From Anaerolineaceae bacterium (GTDB taxonomy: Bacteria; Chloroflexota; Anaerolineae; Aggregatilineales; Phototrophicaceae): 64,000 nt of DNA. This document shows positions 59,298 to 64,000 of the stretch, one piece after another. Position 1 is the first letter of the stretch. Each line of letters starts with the position of its first letter. The notes beneath the pieces are model-generated. The model did no database searches. It was not told the origin of the DNA and worked only from the letters and a program-made list of their open reading frames with translations. The position numbers and the translations under genes are program-made. The stretch spans positions 1 to 64,000 of the forward strand of contig NZXX01000001.1 of NCBI GenBank assembly GCA_002702065.1, written 5' to 3'.

Positions 59298-60149
59298 ATG
59301 ACGACATCTGCCAAACCGAATCTGCTGCACCGGCTGGAAATCGATACCGACCTGACCAATCGCATCCTCACCGGGTTTATTAAAGACCAGATCGAAAAAG
59401 TGGGGATGAAGCGTGCCGTGCTGGCGCTGTCCGGTGGCATCGATTCGGCGCTGTCGGCTTATCTGTCGGCACAGGCGCTGGGACCGGAAAATGTGCTGGT
59501 GGTGCGGATGCCGTATCGCACCTCATCCGAAGCCAGCCTGAGCGACGCCGACGCGGTTATCGAGGACCTCGGCCTGCCCAGCCTGACGGTGGAAATCACG
59601 CCGATGGTTGACCCGCTGATCGAGCGTTTCCCCGACATGAGCAACGTTCGTAAAGGCAATATCATGGCCCGGCAGCGTATGATCATCCTGTACGATCAGT
59701 CAGTTGACTGGGGCGGACTGGCGATGGGCACCAGCAACAAGACCGAATTTCTGCTGGGGTACTCGACCATTTATGGCGACAGCGGCGTCGCGCTTCAGCC
59801 GATTGCGGACCTGTACAAAGCGCAGGTGCGCCAGCTTTCGCGCGCGCTGGGGGTGCCAAATTCGATTCTGGATAAACCCCCATCAGCCGATTTGTGGGAA
59901 GGCCAGACCGATGAGCAGGAATTGGGCTTCACCTATGATGATGTCGATCAGGTGTTGTTCCTGCTGGTTGATGAACGGTACACCGTCGATGAGGTCGTGG
60001 ATGAAGGATTCGAACGTTCGTTTGTCGAAAAGGTGTGGCGGCGCGTGAAGTCGAATCACTACAAGCGCACCATGCCCAACATCGCCAAGGTGAGCAAGCG
60101 TACCATCGGCCACGACTTCCTGTATCTGCGTGACTGGGTGGGCCGCTAG
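59298..60149 (+). CDS. nadE: NAD synthetase
   Basis: This 283-residue synthetase domain makes NAD from deamido-NAD, ATP and an ammonia source. The PP-loop LALSGGIDSAL is perfect. RMPYRTSSEASLSDAD, GNIMARQRMIILYDQS, GTSNKTEFLLGYSTIYGD and QPIADLYKAQVRQL are the usual NadE segments, and KRTMPNIAK is near the end. It has no fused glutaminase, which is provided by the nitrilase gene two genes up. ATG 59298 follows AGGGA by about 10 nt. Confidence 0.95.
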   Translation: MTTSAKPNLLHRLEIDTDLTNRILTGFIKDQIEKVGMKRAVLALSGGIDSALSAYLSAQALGPENVLVVRMPYRTSSEASLSDADAVIEDLGLPSLTVEITPMVDPLIERFPDMSNVRKGNIMARQRMIILYDQSVDWGGLAMGTSNKTEFLLGYSTIYGDSGVALQPIADLYKAQVRQLSRALGVPNSILDKPPSADLWEGQTDEQELGFTYDDVDQVLFLLVDERYTVDEVVDEGFERSFVEKVWRRVKSNHYKRTMPNIAKVSKRTIGHDFLYLRDWVGR

Positions 60150-60282
60150 AATACGGGCTATCCACCAGCCTAATGGAGCAGCATAAGACGATGACGCTGA
60201 ACCCGCGACTGATCCGTTGCTCATTGTTGCGCAGCCGAGCTGAATACTTTAGTGTGCGGCGGCGTTAACCATCGAATCAGGC

Positions 60283-60315
60283 TATAATCCTCCTGCCACA
60301 TGAAGGAGGATTTTT
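60283..60315 (+). promoter_or_regulatory. Overlapping promoter, terminator-like hairpin and SD before the DUF4432 gene
   Basis: TATAAT (60283-60288) is the likely -10 of the next gene. AATCCTCCT (60286-60294) and AGGAGGATT (60304-60312) are a perfect 9-bp inverted repeat, and Ts continue to 60315. In readthrough RNA from nadE this is a terminator. RNA from the local promoter would begin near 60295, lacking the left arm and leaving the SD AAGGAGG free. Confidence 0.6.
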
Positions 60316-60316
60316 C

Positions 60317-61405
60317 ATGATTGACCCCACCACCTGGACGCCGGAAGAACTCGCCCGGCACAGTGTCAACACCCGCCAGTTTATCGACTTTCGCCAATCA
60401 ACCCTGCCCAACGGAATGCGTATCATCGAGGCCTACAACGCCAGCGGCCTGACGTTTACGATTCTGCCGGATCGTGGGCTGGATATCTGGGCGGCGCACT
60501 ATAACGGTCTGCCCCTGACATGGATCAGCCAGGGGTCACCCCATGCGCCGGATTTTGGTCAGACATGGCTGCAACAGATGAGCGGCGGCCTGCTGACTCT
60601 GTGCGGTCTGACGCATACAGGCGCACCGGAAGTGGACGATGTGACCGGGGTGCAGCGCGATTTTCACGGGCGCATTAACCGGATGCGGGCTGAGCGCGTG
60701 TCGGTGGGCGATGTCGATGCCTCCGGTGGCGAGATCAGCCTGAGCCTGTACGGGCGGGTGACGCAGTCTGCCCTGTATGCCGAGCAGTTGGTGCTGGAAC
60801 GCACCATCACGATTGTGCTGGGCAAGCCGGGGCTGTATATCGAGGACTACATCACCAATGTGGGCGATGTCCCCACGCCCTTCATGATCCTCTATCACTT
60901 TAACTTTGGCTTTCCGTTAATCGCCGAAGGGACCCGGCTGCAAACGCCGCACGCGCATATTTACCCGATGAACGCGCAGTCACGTGCCGCGATTGATACC
61001 TGGGCGGAATACGCCGCACCCACCGCCAATTATGAATCCGTCGTCTTTTTGCATCACCTGAAGGCCATGCACGGCAACACCGAAGTGCTGCTGCACCGCG
61101 ATGATTTTGGGCTGGCGATGCGCTGGCCGACGGAGCAACTGCCGTATCTGTCGCAGTGGAAAAACACGCGGCAGGGCATTTACGTCAACGGTGTCGAACC
61201 GGGCAACTGCATCCCCGAAGGCCAGAACAAGGCGCGTAAAAGCGGGCGGCTGGTCATGCTGCAACCGGGCGAAAGCCGTTCGATTCAGCTTCAACTGGAC
61301 GTGCTGCATGATGCCGACGCGGTGCAGGAAAGCCTCCAGCAGATCGGGCGCATTCAGGCCGAAGGTACACCGGTCGCCGGGTGCCAGCTTGAGGATTATG
61401 CGTAA
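60317..61405 (+). CDS. DUF4432 aldose-epimerase-like protein
   Basis: This 362-residue beta-rich protein of the galactose-mutarotase fold (DUF4432) has FTILPDRGLDIWAAHYNGLPL, GGLLTLCGLTHTG and DFHGRINRM. FMILYHFNFGFPLI and a late GVEPGNCIPEGQ follow. Polar residues in HTG, YHFNFG and EPGN fit a sugar-binding and epimerase site, but the reaction is unproven for the family. A perfect AAGGAGG is 8 nt before the ATG. It has its own promoter in the terminator-like element above. Confidence 0.85.
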   Translation: MIDPTTWTPEELARHSVNTRQFIDFRQSTLPNGMRIIEAYNASGLTFTILPDRGLDIWAAHYNGLPLTWISQGSPHAPDFGQTWLQQMSGGLLTLCGLTHTGAPEVDDVTGVQRDFHGRINRMRAERVSVGDVDASGGEISLSLYGRVTQSALYAEQLVLERTITIVLGKPGLYIEDYITNVGDVPTPFMILYHFNFGFPLIAEGTRLQTPHAHIYPMNAQSRAAIDTWAEYAAPTANYESVVFLHHLKAMHGNTEVLLHRDDFGLAMRWPTEQLPYLSQWKNTRQGIYVNGVEPGNCIPEGQNKARKSGRLVMLQPGESRSIQLQLDVLHDADAVQESLQQIGRIQAEGTPVAGCQLEDYA

Positions 61406-61442
61406 GTAGATTTGATGGTATTCAAACAGGTGCAAACGGTAG

Positions 61443-61462
61443 GGACGCAGCGCGCTGCGTCC
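61443..61462. repeat. Perfect 20-bp palindrome after the DUF4432 gene
   Basis: GGACGCAGCG is followed by its exact reverse complement, flanked by GTAG and TAAG. It has the same size and outer layout as the palindrome at 7421. Confidence 0.75.
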
Positions 61463-61510
61463 TAAGCTATGTGAGAGTGTTTGGAAGACAAGTCTGGGTA
61501 GCGAGGAGAA

Positions 61511-62392
61511 ATGGCAGAACAAAAGCCCCTATCAATAAGCAGCATTCTGCAAAACATTCAAACTGGATTGGCTGTCATTGCGGGAGCTACTGTGTTGTTT
61601 ACAGCTTCCGGCTTTGTGATTGTCAATACTGCATTAGCACGTTATACGGATATTTTCAGTTACCGTCTCGATGCAGCACAATATATCGGGGCAGCGTTCA
61701 GTTTTCTTTTAGCTGTTATTGTACCTTTTATTTTGCCCTCGCTGATCTTGTGGTTTATTGATAAGTCAATCAAATCTTTAGTTTATAAACTCTTATTTAG
61801 CATGCTAATGTTAGCAATAACAATATTAATCCTATTTGACTGGTTTTTTGGCCAATATTTTCTCTTTCGATCATTACCTTTTAGCGATGTAGTCACATAC
61901 TCAGCTCAGCTTAGTTTCATAGTAGGAATTCCGTTTGCATCAATGGGCCTTATTGTACGACTAAAATTGCCTATACAGCTGAGGTTAGATGTATTCGTTT
62001 ATTTATCAGCCCTCTTTTTCCTAATTATTCCTGCTTATATATATGGTAGCTTATTCTACTTGTTCGTACCTCGATCGATAGGTGGTGGTCAGCCTTCTAG
62101 TGTATATCTTATATGGGATGGCGAGGTACAAGAATTACAGCTAATTCTGCGTGAAACCGTGCCATTAGCTGACGAAATGATTTCGGCTTGTGTTTTAGCC
62201 GAATCAAGCGATGGTTTACTTGTCTATAGACCGGATACGCAAGATACAATTGCAATCAGAAACAAAAATATTGTTCTAGCGATGTACGATACACCTCAAC
62301 TACAGTTAGATTGTAGTCCTCCAAATCTCTCACAATCAGTATCAGAAGCCACACCTGAGCCTATAGCACCATCCGAAACACCACCGCCATGA
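61511..62392 (+). CDS. AT-rich orphan membrane protein
   Basis: This 293-residue protein has about six membrane helices (to residue ~190), then a ~90-residue soluble tail with SSVYLIWDGEVQELQLIL, and a Pro/Glu/Ser end. I do not recognise a family. The gene is visibly AT-rich (many TTA, ATA and AAT codons) against GC-rich neighbours on both sides, and it sits right after a palindromic repeat. This suggests recent arrival by transfer. GAGGAG lies 2 nt before the ATG. No mobile-element gene is next to it. Confidence 0.7.
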   Translation: MAEQKPLSISSILQNIQTGLAVIAGATVLFTASGFVIVNTALARYTDIFSYRLDAAQYIGAAFSFLLAVIVPFILPSLILWFIDKSIKSLVYKLLFSMLMLAITILILFDWFFGQYFLFRSLPFSDVVTYSAQLSFIVGIPFASMGLIVRLKLPIQLRLDVFVYLSALFFLIIPAYIYGSLFYLFVPRSIGGGQPSSVYLIWDGEVQELQLILRETVPLADEMISACVLAESSDGLLVYRPDTQDTIAIRNKNIVLAMYDTPQLQLDCSPPNLSQSVSEATPEPIAPSETPPP

Positions 62393-62417
62393 AAATGAAT
62401 TATAAATTTTTTGCCAG

Positions 62418-63452
62418 TCAATCCCCCGCACCCTGAGCCACCGCCTCGCCCTCACGCAGCGTGTCGAAGCGCCCCGTGAAGCGGGCGAACAGCCACCACA
62501 GCCCATAAATCGCAAACACAACGCCGTACTCGATAAACGGGATGCGGATGACCTCATTCACCTGATAGGGCGCGCGCAGTACGGTGTAGGTGAACAGCAC
62601 GCTCACGACGAAGCCCATGGAAAACAGCCACTTGACCCAGCGCTTCAGGCCGAGGCCGTGCATTTGTGTGATGATGAACATGGCGAGAAAGCCAAACAGG
62701 AACATATAGATCAGGCTGGTGCCCTGATTAAACGCCACCAGCGCGGCGTGAGGCAGCACCAGGATTTCCAGCAGGAACTTCCAGTTGTTGTTCAGGTGCA
62801 TCCGCGTGAACATCAGCGATCCCTGAATCATAACCAGAATAACATGGGCAAAGCCGAGCAGATGCCCCCAGGTCGGCACCATCGGGTGAAACCAGAAGGT
62901 GTAGATCACGGCGAAGCTGAACGCATAACCATGATAGTCGCGCAGCCAGCGGTAGAACTCTTTGCGGAATTTGACCTTGCGCCCGAAGAACAGGCCGCGT
63001 CGTTTGTTCTCCATCGCCAGAATGACAACCAGCATCATAATGACGGCATATTGCGCGGTCCAACTGGGTATATCCTGCGCAATACCGTCATAAAAGAACG
63101 CGGTTTGCAGGTAATGCAGCCCGACAAACACGGCGTTGATCGCCAGCGCCCAGTAATTGGCCGGGCGCAGCTTGTCGGTGTATTTGTCATAATGCGCCCG
63201 CGCATACCAGATCGTGCCCCACACCAGCAGTTGATGCACCGCGAAGCCAATCCAGATGGTGGCGCGGCTCCAGAAAGTCGGCTCGGCCAGTTTCCATTCA
63301 TAGAAAAAACCGATGTCATCGGCTGGCGGCGTCGCCAGTTCAAAGCGCAGCAGCCATGTACCCAGTGCGACAATGCCCAGGCAGACCAGGACCGTTACGA
63401 TCAGGCCATAGTCGACGGCACGCTGGCCGTTCAGGTTGTTTCGTGAAAGCAT
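62418..63452 (-). CDS. Polytopic membrane protein of unknown function
   Basis: This 344-residue protein has about nine helices. Polar motifs within or between helices include GFFYEWKLAEPTFW, YARAHYDKYTDKLRP, DYHGYAFSFAVIYTFWFHP and LMFTRMHLNNNW, rich in His, Trp and Tyr. These could bind a metal or cofactor, but I do not recognise the family. GGGGGAACA leads to ATG 63452, and a minus-strand TATAAT at 63492-63487 is a likely promoter. It faces the AT-rich gene tail-to-tail. Confidence 0.7.
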   Translation of the reverse strand: MLSRNNLNGQRAVDYGLIVTVLVCLGIVALGTWLLRFELATPPADDIGFFYEWKLAEPTFWSRATIWIGFAVHQLLVWGTIWYARAHYDKYTDKLRPANYWALAINAVFVGLHYLQTAFFYDGIAQDIPSWTAQYAVIMMLVVILAMENKRRGLFFGRKVKFRKEFYRWLRDYHGYAFSFAVIYTFWFHPMVPTWGHLLGFAHVILVMIQGSLMFTRMHLNNNWKFLLEILVLPHAALVAFNQGTSLIYMFLFGFLAMFIITQMHGLGLKRWVKWLFSMGFVVSVLFTYTVLRAPYQVNEVIRIPFIEYGVVFAIYGLWWLFARFTGRFDTLREGEAVAQGAGD

Positions 63453-63578
63453 TGTTCCCCCAATGCGGTTGTTCAGTCTCAGCCTGATTATAGAACCCAG
63501 TGCTGGCCGTGACCGTAGATTTTCATCAATGGCTCACGCACTCCCTAACCAGCACTAAGCCTGGTGGATAGGCTGCGT

Positions 63579-63584
63579 TATAAT
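63579..63584 (+). promoter_or_regulatory. -10 box of the aldehyde dehydrogenase gene
   Basis: A perfect TATAAT lies 31 nt before ATG 63616, with no clear -35. Confidence 0.5.
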
Positions 63585-63615
63585 GCCTGCCCACCCGACA
63601 GGAATTGAACGCGCT

Positions 63616-64000
63616 ATGGAACAGAACCACAGCATTCCGGTTATCAATCCGCTAACTGGCACCGCCATTGGCACCATTACCGCTGCGACGGATGCGGACG
63701 TTCATGCGGCGGTGATGCGTGCCCGTGCGGCGGAACCGGGCTGGGCGGCGCTGGGCGTCAAGGCGCGAATCCGACTGCTGTGTCGCTGGGCGGATTCGCT
63801 CTGGCATGAACCTGACCCGCTGCTGGACATCATCTGCGCCGAAACCGGCAAGACCCGCCTGAGCGCATTCAACGAATTGTTCGTGGTGGATAACACGCTG
63901 GCCTATTACCGCTATCATGGGCCGCGTTTGCTGCGACCCCAGACCCGCCGCGTGCTGTTCCCGGTTTTTCAATGGGCAAGGGTGCACTACAAGCCGCATG
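63616..64000 (+). CDS. Aldehyde dehydrogenase family protein, N-terminal part
   Basis: This frame is open from ATG 63616 to the window end (128 residues shown). It starts IPVINPLTGTAIGTI, the usual ALDH N-terminal strand pair with NPxTG, then a helix ATDADVHAAVMRARAAEPGW and RIRLLCRWADSLW. CAETGKTRLSAFNE follows, the standard E-x-G-K segment. The catalytic Cys and Glu lie beyond the edge. The enzyme should oxidise an aldehyde with NAD(P). Substrate unknown. AGGA is about 13 nt upstream of the ATG. Confidence 0.85.
   Translation, partial: MEQNHSIPVINPLTGTAIGTITAATDADVHAAVMRARAAEPGWAALGVKARIRLLCRWADSLWHEPDPLLDIICAETGKTRLSAFNELFVVDNTLAYYRYHGPRLLRPQTRRVLFPVFQWARVHYKPH

Overview
The window looks like part of a chromosome of a Chloroflexota bacterium, most likely class Anaerolineae. 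This is inferred from the gene set and not from a marker-gene alignment. The pointers are several membrane Ser/Thr kinases with Thr/Pro-rich linkers and extracellular SH3b or concanavalin-like regions, GT39-like membrane proteins with a shared C-terminal beta domain, a split NAD synthetase, a bacterial translin-family protein, DUF3467 and Uma2 genes. GC is high (about 58-60% by eye) except for one AT-rich gene at 61.5-62.4 kb. Start codons include several GTG and TTG with good Shine-Dalgarno (SD) sequences, and many promoters carry a TATACT or TATAAT -10, often with an extended TG.

Layout. 0-0.06 kb: the 3' end of a 5S rRNA, so an rRNA operon lies just off the left edge. 0.1-3.3 kb: an enolase-superfamily enzyme with a DMT transporter, then PRPP synthetase. 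3.3-9.5 kb: three large GT39-like membrane proteins, two of them tail-to-tail paralogues separated by a perfect 20-bp palindrome. 9.8-23 kb: a signalling block with a 1514-residue SH3b kinase, the operon ClpA/C-like ATPase > TPR kinase > FHA protein, and another membrane kinase. 23.1-24.3 kb: rplJ-rplL with a textbook L10 leader and an attenuator. 24.5-33.9 kb: a GH39 enzyme, a TIR-kinase-SH3b fusion, a PIN toxin/antitoxin pair, DUF3467-translin, Uma2, a DMT transporter and an APH-type phosphotransferase. 34-39.9 kb: gatB, an anSME-type radical SAM protein, class I aldolase, DUF4434 and an AAC(3)-like acetyltransferase. 40-47.6 kb: a giant class A PBP-like protein that has lost its catalytic residues in both domains, a MerB-like protein, a PP2C phosphatase and a divergent kinase-like protein. 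47.7-54.4 kb: MOSC, an Nfu_N domain, Uma2, DUF2200, two GNATs, HtrA, DnaJ and SPFH. 54.5-64 kb: lgt, a D-aminoacylase-like protein, a PHB-depolymerase-like hydrolase with Asp at the nucleophile position, split nadE, DUF4432, an AT-rich orphan membrane protein, an unknown membrane protein, and the start of an aldehyde dehydrogenase.

How the parts fit. Four clear Ser/Thr kinases plus one degenerate kinase-like protein, one FHA reader and one PP2C eraser form a phospho-signalling set. Three of the kinases are built to sense outside the membrane. One kinase and the FHA protein are translationally coupled to a Clp-type unfoldase, suggesting phosphorylation-controlled protein remodelling. The PBP-like protein with dead active sites, encoded close to the PP2C gene, may be a cell-wall scaffold or sensor and not an enzyme. 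The best candidates for undescribed biology are the pseudo-PBP, the Clp/TPR-kinase/FHA operon with its seven-copy triple-TPR super-repeat, and the TIR-kinase fusion.
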